NCBI RefSeq assembly: GCF_025399195.1
Contig: NW_026252095.1
Span: forward strand, 416,884-480,883
Direction of reading: 5' to 3'
Origin: Umbelopsis ramanniana AG
Lineage: Eukaryota > Mucoromycota > Umbelopsidomycetes > Umbelopsidales > Umbelopsidaceae
DNA: 64,000 nucleotides
Position 1 is the first letter of the stretch. Each line of letters opens with the position of its first letter. The position numbers were made by a program, and so were the translations under genes. The notes under the pieces were generated by a model. It had not been told where the DNA came from. It saw nothing but the letters and a program-made list of their open reading frames with translations, and ran no database searches. Below are positions 22,960-35,400 of the stretch, piece by piece.

Positions 22960-25108
22960 ATGAAGCTCTCACTTAAGGTCCTAGCTTTATGGGCCTGTGT
23001 GCTCGCTGTTAGCGCTCAAGATGTTTCTACTCCTCCAACTCAGTCCTCCGCCCCTGCAGGAACTTCGGACACCTTACCCTCCGCTTCTCAACCTTCGACC
23101 TCATCAGTCGCGCCCACGTCCGCTTCAGTCTCTGCAACCTCTTCTGGATCGGTCAGCGCTTCTGCCACGAGCAGTTCCGCTTCTGCCACTGGCTCCAGTT
23201 TGAGTGACTGTTTGAACGCAGATCCTAGCACTTCTACACAGTTCTTTGCCAACAGCAAGCTCACTGATGCACTACGTAAGTGGGAATAAGTAACCAGGAA
23301 CTAGAATGATGGTATGAGACTAATCGTCTGGGGTTGGAACTATAGAAAATACAACCGGATTTTCCGTGACTTACTCGAACGTTTACAAGGTGGTGACTAA
23401 CAAGTTGACCAACGAGAACTACATTTTATACTGCACTCGAACGCAACCCAACCTCACCGACATTCAAGCAAAGACTTATATTCATATTCCAGTTACAAAG
23501 CTCGCTGTAGTGGATACTCGCGCTCTTGGCTATTTGGGAGTAAGTTGTGTTTTATTTATAAGGGGCGTGGCTGGCTGGCTTCTTGGCCTTTTATCGATGT
23601 GTGGCTGTATTGGAGACGAGTCACATTAAACCCGTGGCTAAACTAGAGTTTCTTTAGCTTCTTAATCAAAACGACATTGTTTATATCGGAAACTCCAGCA
23701 ACTTGACCTCCCCTTGCGTGTCGTCAAAGCCAGCACAATACAACGTCTCAGATCCATCGTTCTCTCAAAGCGCATACGATCTGGTTGTTTTCCCTACCAG
23801 TGGTGGCAATGATCCTAACGGTATATCCTTTGGACTGACCTACCAGGCTACTCCGCTTGCAGTAAGTACACCTAGGTTTCACAGATGAAAAGGAAGGGAA
23901 ACACTAACGGAACCTCACCCCGGTTAGCTTGCTGAGTGGATCAAGTACTTTTCTCTTTTTACCAATCAGGAAACTGTGGCAGAGCAAATATTTAATAAGA
24001 TCAAGCAAAGCTATGAAACCGCTAGAGATAGCATCAATGGCGCTGATATTTCGTATAAGCGCAATATCACCTTCATGCAATATTTTCCGGACTCCACCAA
24101 GTTTAATGTGTTCGAGGACATGTATTTTAAAAATATTTCTTCGGATGCCGGTAAGCATTGGTTCCTTATCTGTGGTGTTTGAGGGTTACTATTATCTGAC
24201 TTCGTTTTTGCATATCGCATGACTGCTCCGTAGGCGGCAATCTCACTACATCACTCATCTCACAACCTGGTGACCCATCTACCTTGCGAGCCCAAGTGAC
24301 AAATTCGTCCATTGTCGTTGATTTCACTGCTTTGATCGCACCCAATAACACTATTGAATACTGGAATAACTGGATTGGCTATGTCCAGCCCAATTTGACA
24401 AACGCTGCCAACACTGCCTTGGATAATGCCAAGCAACACGGTGGCCTGTATATCAACGATCCTGAGGCACCACCTTTTGAGCGATTCAATCAGCTTTGGC
24501 GAGTGGATAAAGGCGTGAGTGCTGCTGGAGCCGATGGTAAGTGTTGAATTGTGAGGAAAAGACTTGACAGGTCTGGTGCAAATGGCTAACCCTTCACGTT
24601 AGACTTCTACTCACGTGGTTTGGCAAGACCTGATTTGGTGTTGCAAGACTTGATTTTGGCTCAATACCCAGATTATCCTGGTGGCTATACAAGAACATTT
24701 TTGCGTAACCTGGCCGCTAATGAGGCTACCACAACCACCAATGCCGACTCATACGGATGCGGTCTCGCTACCAACTTGGCTGTCTCCTCCAAGCAAAGCT
24801 ATAGCAACCATACTGCCGATAGCCCTATGATCACCTTTTCAGGCGCTCTGTCTTTGCCTGCTATTATTGGATTGAGTATCGGAGGCGGCTTGATTGCCAT
24901 TGCATGCATTGCAGCATCAGCCGTTACTATCAGTAAGAAGATCAAGAACCGAAAAAGATTCACTCGTTTGACGGATGTGGGCGGTGAGGCATTCGATATG
25001 CCCCGTCAAAGCCATGCTGAAGAGTCCGCCTTGTATGGACCTCACGACGATTTTGAAGAGGACCTGCCCACCGGACGATTTGGTGGGTCTGGAAGGCAGA
25101 TGTCATAA
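22960..25108 (+). CDS. Membrane-anchored periplasmic-binding-protein-like protein
   Basis: Six exons: 22960-23275, 23346-23539, 23658-23861, 23928-24150, 24234-24536 and 24603-25108; 581 residues. A signal peptide (MKLSLKVLALWACVLAVSAQ) is followed by ~70 residues of Ser/Thr/Ala-rich linker. The ectodomain has features of class III periplasmic binding proteins of the FecB/TroA type: YTxxYxVV-like start, HIPVTKLAVVDTRALGYLGLL (the IPV.R...ST...G.L.AL-type motif), NDIVYIGNS, a long connecting helix region around ETVAEQIFNKIKQSYETA, and PEAPPFERFNQLWRVDKG. One C-terminal transmembrane helix (IIGLSIGGGLIAIACIAA) and a short basic/acidic tail follow. I infer a surface protein able to bind a metal complex or siderophore-like ligand. 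Ligand unknown; many N-glycosylation sites support secretion. Confidence 0.7.
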
Positions 25109-27307
25109 TTTACCCTATTCAACGTATTTTTGGTGTTCTGTATGTTGTTCCTTCTGTTCTTGATTTGATATACCTGTTTTGTTTTTTTACACCCTGCAAA
25201 AAAGAAAATTCTCCCGCATCGCATCTTAGCCTCTTTCATTTTTTTTTTTTCCTTGGAAAAAAGAAACCATGATTTTCACTTCATTATGTCTAGCCAATGC
25301 GCTAAGCCATAGCATATACTGATTATATAAACAATATATATAACTTTTTGTGCATACAAATGGTCACTACAGTGGAGTGTCTCGGCCATCTGCCTTGTTG
25401 GATGAAAATGTAAAATGCAGCATAGCTTGCTACTTTAGTTAGAGCTGCGGTAATGCGAGACAAATCGATTGCCTATTTGCATCTGCAACCCTACCTTCTA
25501 CAGTGCAATTTACTTGAATTAGAAGTACAATGTTTGTATGATGGACAAGATGTTTTCAAACACACACAACTGCAAATAAACCGTCATTCAAACATACACT
25601 ACATGTCTTGAACGATTCGCCACCTCACGTCATTCGTACTCCGGAAGCCCGACTGTCTATCCTTTGCGCTATTCCATTAGAGTTCAACAGATCAGGCGGT
25701 AGAATACAGCCATCGTCGGGTTATTGGCTGGTTCATCTGCAGCGCTGTTGCATACACCTCCACACTGTGGTCACTTTGCATATCCATCTATTGGTGGTCC
25801 ATGCAGTCGGTACCAAAGGCTACCTCCTATCTCTGCCTATCACTCTGCGCGCTAGACCATCTACTCTGTTCACCAGTATGCAAAGAAATGCCACTAGTAA
25901 GACAGCGTAGCCTGGTGTTTTAGATGACAATATATCGTGGGATAAATATGAAACTTACTGTATTCCTATTCGGTTTGTTGACAATTCGGGTTAACCACCA
26001 CGCATAATAAATTTTCTTCCGTTACGACGGGCTTGCATAACACTGCTCCATCATGATTCTAATAGGAACGGTCAAAACAACCACACCACACGACAAAAAA
26101 AGGATCTAGCAAACGTCAACGTAGTGTCTTCTGATTTTTGTCCAGGTGCCCCAGTTTGACATGGAGACTAAAATAAAGGAGGTCAAAGTTTAGCCTGCAC
26201 TACGTTTGACTGAGTTTCGCTGTTGAAAGTATCAACCGTCTCTGGTTACGTTGGTGTTAGGCATCTCCGAAGACAACGGATTATAGGATTATCATTTTTG
26301 AAGATCAGCGTTACCTATCTTTTCGCCCTGATAATGCGCTGATCCGATGGAATAGAGCTGTCTGCCTGCCCATGTGGACTGCTGTTTCTCTTTCTTTCTT
26401 TTGCCCTTGGTTTCAGCATGTTCCGATGCACAGTTATGCATAACATACCGTGGCTGAATGAACTAGAGACGTCCACCATGCAAGCGAAATAGACGTAGAG
26501 GAGATTTAAATGTGGGGTTTAGTACTTATTGCTTAACCAATCGCATTTTTTGGTAAGATATTGTGCATGTGCCCAGAAATTTCTGGACTTGAAAACTTCG
26601 TATCTCTGACGAAGGTTCTCCGTGACGGTGTAGCGTGGTAAAAACGGCTCATTTTTTTTTTTTTACAATTTGTCGTTTTGTACTCGGCTTGCTACCATTT
26701 TTATATACTGTCTATATAGCTGTGATTTGAAGGATATCTAATCTTTATTTAAATGCATGGTAAAGCCGGTGATTTGGAAAGCATACCTCTCCCCAGGAAC
26801 CAGTTATTTAGAGTTAATGGAGAGGGGAAGCTGTGTTTTTTTTATCCTCTTGCATGGAATCGGTCCAACCATAAACTAACAAAACAAGCATACTGGATCT
26901 GAGAAAGAAGTGTGGGACCGCTAGCGGAGGGTTAATTGGCCGGCGGTATATAGAGCAATGGAGGGGAAATGACGAGTAGGGATGAGTAGCATAGGGACTG
27001 CTTCTAACATCACAAGGCTAATACATGTAAAAGATCATTAGCTACTCTTTTGATCATTGGTTTCTTCAAACATAGGGGAAAAAATTTCATTATTCTCTCT
27101 ATTTTGCGGAGACTCAAATGACTGAACAATTAAAAGTCAAGCTCTCTAAGTGCCAAACTATAGAACCCAGAAATTTTTTTATCGACCAAAAAAAAAAAAA
27201 CTATATAAACCTGTCAGCAACGAGATGGTAGCTGGTTTGAAAGCATCTCACTTTTTTCTTTCTCTTTCCCTTTGCTTCGACGTACTGCTTCCTTCCCAGC
27301 TTATTGA
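25109..27307. other. 2.2-kb stretch without a confident gene
   Basis: No clear gene. On the minus strand 26058-25966 looks like a terminal exon: preceded by a CTATTAG acceptor, 30 codons with three cysteines (VLCKPVVTEENLLC, NPNCQQTE), then a stop. Further upstream (26520-26100) other short open pieces with donor/acceptor-like ends exist, but I could not chain them in one frame with certainty. The plus strand has a competing signal-peptide-like start at 25949. The right end is the AAAP transporter promoter. A long T run lies near 26651-26662. Confidence 0.4.
27202..27209 (+). promoter_or_regulatory. TATA box of the amino-acid transporter gene
   Basis: TATATAAA, about 100 nt upstream of the ATG at 27308, followed by a CTTTCTCTTTCCC-type pyrimidine leader as seen before other genes here. 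Confidence 0.6.
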
Positions 27308-28861
27308 ATGGCCAACCAAGATATCGTCAAAGTCGAAGAGACCACCATCGATCATTGTCCTAGCGATGCTTCCTCTGATCTCGAACAAGACAAATATGTC
27401 GGCCATAAGGGAACGGGTTCTTTTTTCACCGCATACTTTAACGTCGTATGCGTTGTAGCCGGTACCGGTACGCTTGGTCTCCCTAGAGCCCTTGCTCTTG
27501 GAGGTTGGCTTGGATTGCTCATCCTCGGACTTGCTTGGGGCATGGCTATATATGGGTAAATTCAACCACCTTTCTCTCCATCTTTACTATAAGGGTGTTT
27601 TATTCAAACTCACAGAAACTAAACTGTCCATTTCTTTTCACAGCGGAATTGTGTTGATTCGCTGCTTGTACTATAAGCCTGGTCAACGTCTCCATGACTA
27701 TAAGCAAGTCGCTACCCATGCATTGGGTTGGGTTGGATATTGGGTCACCGCTATCCTCCACATTCTTAATGTCTTTGGTTGTCCCACGTTGTATCTAGTA
27801 TTGGCAGGTCAAAACATGAATGAAATGCTCAAATATACCGTAAGTTGACGCCACTATGTGGTATATTGCATAGGTTCCATTAACCGGCCATTTTTCTAAT
27901 CTTGTTGCAACCAATGATATAGAACGGCGCTCTTACCAGCGCAACTTGGACTATCATTTTTGGATGTGTGTTGCTCATCCCTATGGTCACCCTTAAAACT
28001 ATGAAGGAAATTACCATTGTTTCTGCTTTGGGTGCACTTTGCACAGCTATCGCCGTTTTTGTTGTCGCCATCGTTGCTCCAATGGATGCCAAGGCTCACC
28101 CTGATCCCGTCAAGTATGCTCACGATGCTGTCATTTGGACTGGTTTTCCTTCCGCTCTCAGTACCATTGCTTTCTCATATGGTGGTATCAACACTTATCC
28201 CCACGTTGAACATGCTATGGCCAAACCTTGGCAATGGAATTACGCAGTGGCCACTGGTCTTAGCACCTGCTCTGTTCTCTACTTTTTGACCGCCGTTCCC
28301 GGTTACTGGGCTTACGGTATAGCCACTCAATCTCCCATTTATGCTTCGCTTCCAGAAGGCACTGGCAAGTTGGTGGCTATGATTGTCATGACTATTCATG
28401 TTGTCGTTGCTGTCCCAATTTATACAACCACCTTTTCTTTGGAAACCCAAGAATGGTTACGTACTGAGGAACGGTTTGGCCCATTCGGCGCATGGGCTGC
28501 TCGTGCCGCTATCCGAACTCTTATTATGGTCATTGTTGTAATTCTAGCTGTATACATCCCATACTTTGGAGACTTTATGTCTTTGATTGGTGCTTTGACA
28601 AACTGTGGCCTTGTCTTCTTACTTCCAGTCCTTTGTTACCTCAGACTGACCGGATGGCGCAACAAGCCTATTTATGAGCTTGCCTGGTGCGCTTTAATTG
28701 TTTTGCTTGGTGTGGTAAGTTGATGGTTTTGTTGACAATTAACCTTGTCTTAACCTAGTAAATAACCCTTGCATGTTTTACTTTATTTTTAGGTTGGTAT
28801 GATCTTTGGTACCATCGATGCTGTCAAGGCTTTAGTCGCTGATTTCCAGGCCGGTCAGTAA
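27308..28861 (+). CDS. AAAP-family amino acid transporter
   Basis: Four exons: 27308-27555, 27644-27839, 27923-28714 and 28793-28861; 434 residues. A ~40-residue acidic N-tail leads into TM1 with the family motif FFTAYFNVVCVVAGTGTLGLPRALALGGW. About ten further transmembrane helices follow (e.g. LTSATWTIIFGCVLLIPM, TIVSALGALCTAIAVFVVAIVAP, TGLSTCSVLYFLTAVPGYWAYG, LIMVIVVILAVYIPYFGDFMSLIGA). This is the amino acid/auxin permease group (yeast AVT, plant AAP/LHT), proton-coupled carriers of neutral or aromatic amino acids at the plasma or vacuolar membrane. The GTGTLGLPRAL turn in TM1 is the substrate and proton site. Exact substrate not predictable. Codon choice is mildly biased, so moderate to high expression is likely. 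Confidence 0.93.
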
Positions 28862-31062
28862 GCGAGCCATTATATAAATATTCTCAAGTCCTCCTCTCCA
28901 GAGCAGTTGCTAGCCAACTTGGGCAAAAAAAAATTTTTTTTGGCTCTCTTTGGTTACCTGCTTGGCTCATGTATATCAAAAAAGAATCCCCCCATCTTGT
29001 GTGAATATCTTTTAGACAGTTAACGCAACTTGGCTGCGCTGTAATATTAGAATATAAAATAAAAACATATGTATTGAAATGATAATTGAAACCCATGTCG
29101 GACCTTTGCCAATCAACTTGATCAATTCATGCTCAGTCAATTCGTTCCTTGTTATTTTTTTTTTCTCTCTCCCTTGTCGGGTAGAGCCCGGTAACGAGCT
29201 CCTTCAGATGTCTCAGTTCTAGCGGAGTCACCTCTTAGCAGGTCGTTGACAGCTGAGTCACAATTTTTCACTTTTGTAAAAGCATTCCTTGCTTTCCAAG
29301 AAAAACATAATTTAGAGAGCCGGTTTGCTTGCGATGTGCCCATAGCCGATCTGTTTAATGAAAAATAAATTTCTTGCTTTGCAATTAGGTCCCATGCCAA
29401 GAGGTCAGATTGCCATTATAAGTAGATTCCGACTTGCTTTTGACATCATTTGAACTCAGGTAAACATTTTTTGTTTTCTCTTTCGAACTAGCTCAACAAA
29501 CATGCCATTTTGTACGCTATCGGATGATGTGCATCGACACCGAAACCCTTTAGCATGTATGACAAACACATTGGACCCTTTAATAAATTCGTGCGATTAT
29601 CACTGTCTATCCACTCGCTACTTTTTTAGTTTCATGGCTTGAGACTCCCAAATCGGAAAGCTATACCCTCTAGCTGCGATCGAAATTGCAGGACCAAGCA
29701 AGTGACAAGGGTGACAGATCACATTAATGCACCGAAGACATTTGCCAATGTCATTTCAGAAAGTCAGCGGACATTGCAGGAGAAGAAAACAAAAATAAAG
29801 GCCAGTAACTCGAATCCCTCAGCGGGTACCTTAGGATATTCGAATACAGAATCCATCGATAAAAACCACCACTCAAAAGTCGCCAGATATTTCTATCCTA
29901 GTATAACTAGCCTTTTACGCAAAAATTCGAACTAAATAGCGTGAATATCACTTTGTTCCAGCTTGATCCATGAGAACTATCCTCTCTCTTGCAGAAACAC
30001 CCATTGTTCATGCAAACTCTATACATGAAACCATATCATTTGAGCAACTGTGTGGTCGCCGAAGAATTTTTTCCTGCCAGCCATCTATTGTGTTCTATGA
30101 GGTGAATTCTACACAAGTAATAATGTCATATGTGGATAATATCGAATCAAAGTTTCATTGTAGTACCTTTTCTCGCTTTCTTGCAATGAAAAACCCGATA
30201 CATAAGAGACGCCGCCCTCTGTGACCATATGTATGTACTTGGCATCCATAAACGAGCCATCTTGATATATGTTGGCCTACCGTTGGCGTTTATATAAACA
30301 ATGGAGGTCACTATCGTTCTTTTGTGAATGTATACAAGCACATATGGCAAACCATGCTTCAACGTGTCTCAGCTGTTGGTGTTACAAAATGTATACAAAA
30401 TGAGAGTTTTACCCAAAGTCGCTAAATGCCATCATCAAAAGATCAAGATGTCACCTGCTCATGCTTAGAAACATGACTTCAACTCTGCTCTACATACCAT
30501 CAACGGAGTGAGAGAGATCCACATGTAGAATTATGCTACTTGATTATCCCACCTCATCAAAATTATTCTAGCCCTTCAGTTTTGCCCTCCCCTTTTTTCC
30601 CTACCGGGTTTCGCATTACAAATGTTCCACTGGTTTTACTGTGAGACCTCTATGGACGTTTAGTCTGCCTGCAGGAACTTTCAAAACAGATATCTTTGAT
30701 TTGATGGTATTAGGCTTTGGAGAATTGAAAAGTATCATTTAAAATAAACTAAAGTCTTCTTTTACTTCATGTTCATCGTTTAATGATTATAGGGGCATTA
30801 CCTCATCCGCTTGGTTTATGCACATAATGAAAAAGGCATCCTGTGATTGAAAAAGTTCCTGACAATTAAGCAGTGGCCACGATGTTTCAGGACGTCAACT
30901 CAATTCATGCGCTAACGCTATTGGCAGGGATTCGGGTCATTACACTTCGAGCAAGGGCGTAAGCAGTTTTTTTTTCTACCACCGTTCAATCCTGAACAAC
31001 CAAGTTTCTCCCTCTTTTTTGCTCTTCAAAATACTATCACCTCACATAACCAACTTTTCAGG
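28862..31062. other. 2.2-kb stretch without a confident gene
   Basis: No supported gene. The plus strand has TATAAGTAG near 29413, a short leader and CAG|GTAAAC at about 29459, then an acceptor CTTTTTTAG ending at 29629 followed by 101 open codons to a stop at 29935 (basic, Lys/Asn-rich, two cysteines). I could not find an initiating exon in the right phase, so it is only a candidate exon. The right end is the promoter of the C2H2 gene. Confidence 0.4.
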
Positions 31063-32198
31063 ATGAATATCGACTCATTGATCGAAAAGCCTTTGAAGTT
31101 CAAGCAAGTTCCATTCACAGAACCCAAAACGAACAAAAAAGGTCGTCGAAGATCGTCTACTCGAACCGGCCCAAAACTTTTTAAATGTACTGGCTATGGA
31201 GACTGCAATATGGTTTTTACTCGAAGCGAACATCTTGCACGACACGAAAGGTGAGAAGATGTGGCAACTTTTGCGTCATGAACGGGCAAACACTAATACC
31301 CTTGTGCTGATAAACCCAATAGAAAACACACTGGAGAGGTCAGTCATCTCTAAAAGTTTCTCACAAGCCTTTATCGACTGCGCTACCTCTATCTGCAATT
31401 TGACCATTTTTATTAATCCTATCCTTCCATTAATTTTCACAGAAACCTTTCACTTGCGTCGTTCCTGGATGCGATCGAACTTTTAGTCGTTTTGATAACA
31501 TGATGCAACATACACAAACGCATTCACATCAGAAAACAAGAACGAACAAGCGGCCACTGGCCGTCAACGCAGAATTAAAGCGAGTTTCTCAGCTTCGACG
31601 AGCTTCTATGCCAGTTGACCAATATAAGCCAATCGATATTCGCCCAGCACCACTAAGTCCGAGAAACCGTATGTCCTGGCCACAATCATATGCCATGCAA
31701 CCTTCGGGTCCTCCCAATTATGGCCATCCTGTTTTGCCGTCCCCTTATTCCTCACATCATCCTAACGAACCACAATTCGGTCAACACAGCAATACTATCA
31801 GCTTCCACTATCCATCATATCACCAACCGTACCTTGAGCCCATGGAGCCTTCTCCCCAACGTGAGCTGTCCATCAATACAAATTTTAAGAGAAATTCCAT
31901 TCGCCGATTGTCAATGGCTGACCTTCATAGCCCAATTGATAATATCCATCCCGAACGACCCATGGATGCATCTCCGTCTCCCATCTCTGAGCCTCAATCT
32001 CCTCCTACTCCTCCGAGACATGGTCCAGAAGCACAAAAAGGTGTAGAAATCACCGAAGATGAATATCAGGCACTTCAAGGATTCGGCAAGTTCCATTTGA
32101 GAGAAGTCAGAAAGATGGATATCGACTTCACTACTCCAAATATTGAAACTATCCGTTCCAACATCTCTGTTAATGAAAGCTGTGAGCGTGGACGTTAA
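31063..32198 (+). CDS. C2H2 zinc-finger transcription factor (two fingers), Rsv/Rgm1-like
   Basis: Three exons: 31063-31250, 31323-31338 and 31443-32198; 319 residues. Two adjacent C2H2 fingers are formed only after splicing: finger 1 ([26 protein letters not shown]), linker HTGEKPF, and finger 2 ([23 protein letters not shown]). The middle exon is 16 nt and encodes just the RKHTGE linker. The SEHLARH and SRFDNMMQH helices match fungal stress/carbon factors such as Rsv1/Rsv2 and Rgm1/Usv1, which read GC-rich AGGGG-like sites. A basic stretch ([10 protein letters not shown]) before the fingers is a likely nuclear signal. The rest is Pro/Ser/His-rich with an SP-rich segment, typical of a regulated activation or repression region. 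Confidence 0.9.
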
Positions 32199-32477
32199 GG
32201 AAGACGCCCGCCCGGTAGCACACTCCATTCAACAGCATTCTTCCTGAAACTATGCTATTCTTATTTTTTTCTTTTCTTTCCTGCTTTTGCTTGCTTGAAT
32301 AAAAAGATATGCATTTGGAAAAAAAATGTAGATAGATTTTTTGAAAACCCATAAAGTCGTTCGTTTGCCTTTACCGCCGCCAATTTGGTACCACTAAAAT
32401 TTGTCAGGGAAACAGATCCGAAATTTGGGAGCTTGAACTTACTTTTATGCCACTGCTTTTTGTTTCACTACAGGCAC

Positions 32478-35400
32478 ATGTCCAACTTAGCGCTTTTAGA
32501 ACGCCAGCTAAAGGACATTAATGACTTTTCCTATGATAGCAAGATCATCGCTGTGGAAATAGCAGGACTGGCACTCGATGACATTGCGGAGAAAGATCTA
32601 GGTATGTGGACAGGCATAATGGTCCAAAGCAATGGATGACAACATTGAATGCAAAAACAACTTGCAGATTTCGCAACGGCCATCATATTTGATCAGGAAT
32701 ATGGTGTTATACGGTATTTGTGTACGGCAATCGATTATAATCGCGTCGATACCAATGCCAGTGCCGCCAAGGTAGCCTTGTTGGAATTCATTGCCAGATA
32801 TGTTGAACGTATCAAAGCATCTGTGCAACCCTATGTTCGTTATATAAAGGTGCGGTGCTCATTGTGGTTAAACATTGAAAACGGCCTACCATTGACTGTG
32901 TTCTTAGAGATGTGTCTTGCAAATGATGGAGGATAAATCATTGAGAGTGAAAACGGCTGCATTCGAGCCTCTTCTGTCGCTAATTGATCCAGCTAATAAG
33001 GTCGATGTCACCGAATTAGACTTGCAACAAATCTTCTCCAAGTAAGTTACATAGTTGGAGAGTATATCTTATTAGTTGGATAAGGAACGAATCTATTTTT
33101 CTCCGTTCACGTAGATTTTCAACCGACTTCACTATGAGCTCCGCAACAGTCAAACCAGCTGGTAGGAAATGACAGAATTTTGAAACGTCAATCCATCCAA
33201 ATTTTTTAGATGCTGATGCACATTGTAGTAAAGGGTCAAATATTGCATTTGCTTGGCAGAATTGCTAGATATCAACCGAGCGTTCTCAATGATGGCAACA
33301 TCAAGTCCTTCCTTCGTTGGGCAATCACTACCTTGACACATCAATTATTCCAAGAGCAGAACGCAGATACAAACTTGATAACTGGAGCAGTGAGAGGATT
33401 AGACAACTATTTATTTCAATTTTACAACATAATTCAACAAAGTAAGGGTTCGTGTGAGATTGAATCTATGTGAAAGACATGTCCTGATGATTTGTTCATC
33501 AGATCCAAACGATATTGATTCATTATACCGATGTATAAAATCATTACTCGAGGTGCCAGAGGATTTATCACGCTACAGCGCTCCACTGGGTAAGAATTGC
33601 TCATTGATTGCTAGGGTAGACAGTGGTTATCTGCTACTCTTACATCGTCACTGACATGGAAAATTGCCCTAGCCACCATGGATTTCCTCACAAACCACTT
33701 TGCCTTATTTCACGAGCACTTGGTTGAGGACTGTACATTTTTCTATACTCGTTTAGTGAGTTTATCAAGCCATCGAAACCGAGACATGTCAAAAGCGGGA
33801 ATCCATGCTGTGCACAAACTGCTCGATATTGTTTCGGACACCTTGGCTAAGTCAACTGCAGGTCCAAGTGAGAAAAAATGCTTTGCGGTAAGTCAAGACA
33901 TCCGGTTTTCTATCTATAGCCTGTCGGTACTGTTCTTAATCTTACTCTCTCTATATACAGTTTCTCTTCCGAACCTTTGTACGTAGCTTGAATCAAGACG
34001 ACAATGAGCAAAACGATCAGAGTATATCGGTGGCTATATATGGTATTGGCTACCTAGCCCAAAGCTGCACGACTTACTTGACTTCAGATGAATTTGATCA
34101 GCTTCTGCAATTAGTTTTAAAGCGATCTACGTGGCTCTTTTCTGTGTAAGTGATTGTGAAGTATGAGGTTAGATACGCATCGGCCATCTCACCATCTTTT
34201 ACTTTTGCAGAACGAACGAGTCGGAAACCCTGGGCAAGGATCAACTGACTCCCATCATTCAGACCTTAGCTCGCATTGTCGCGGCAATGAAGACACTTCA
34301 TCCAGCTGTCGAAGCTGAGCTACTCAGTGCCACCGACTTCTTTTTTACTTACTACACCAGAATTGGGCCCTATTCTCGCCGATTAGTTGTAGCGGCACTA
34401 AAAGAAATGTTGTATACTATTGGATCCCTTAGCGAGGAACTTCTTCGCAAGTTCTGCCACGAAGCATGTAAGGAATGGATGAAATGATATTTGCGTCTGC
34501 TTATGACTCGGACTAAAAACGTACAATACAACAGTCTTTACGGCATTAGTAAGCACCGTATCAGGTATCAGCACAGCGGCAATCACTACTCTAGATGCAA
34601 GGCAACAAGATTGGATCGAATTTCGCTATGTATGGGAACAGATACTGCAGGAGCCAGCTGAAACTGATAATGGAGATATGATGGATGTGGATTCAGACAA
34701 CTTGCCGATTAGCACTATTCTATACGACGAACTAATAAGTACAAATATCGTATTTCTTAATACACTGGATCTTGGCACAATCGAGTACGATCAATCTGAG
34801 GATGCCGATACGTCGAAAGTAACCTTTCAACGCACTCAGACATCATCTACGGGTGACGTGCGAGCACTGAAACCTCTCGTAGCCAAAGACTTTGAGCTTT
34901 TCCAAAACTTTGTCGATTTCTCCTTATACTTCTTTCCAAATATTCGACCAGACTTATACGAAAGATGGGTTTATCTATTTGGTGTTTGTATAATTGATTT
35001 AAGCAACAAATGGCCAATCGTCAGCGGATTTTACAAACTAATGTCTTGTACTCTTACGGTCTGCAAAAGATATGAAATCTTCAAGAAGGTAGGCTGGTCA
35101 TTCGATGATACTGTTCATGGTATGTCAAGTTGATGCATACTATCGGCCGATTAAATGTCTGTATTTTCTTATAGGAAAGTTCGGAGGTGGAAAGAGAGAA
35201 AGTGCTGTACAGGGAGTATATCATCGATGTGCTTGCTCGTATTGAACAGTATCAGGATGATTTATTGATTAGTGGATTAAACCTAATACTGTTGGCACCT
35301 TTGGAACTCTTGGATGTACATTATTTTGTGAGCCCATTACAGACATCCCTTGAAATCGGACTTACTCAAACTGACATCGCATCCACGGCCGTCGACACTC

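Noticed and set aside
25610-25680. Minus-strand tRNA-like stretch with A-box- and B-box-like motifs
   Set aside because: The D-stem does not pair, the B box deviates at several positions and no acceptor stem closes.
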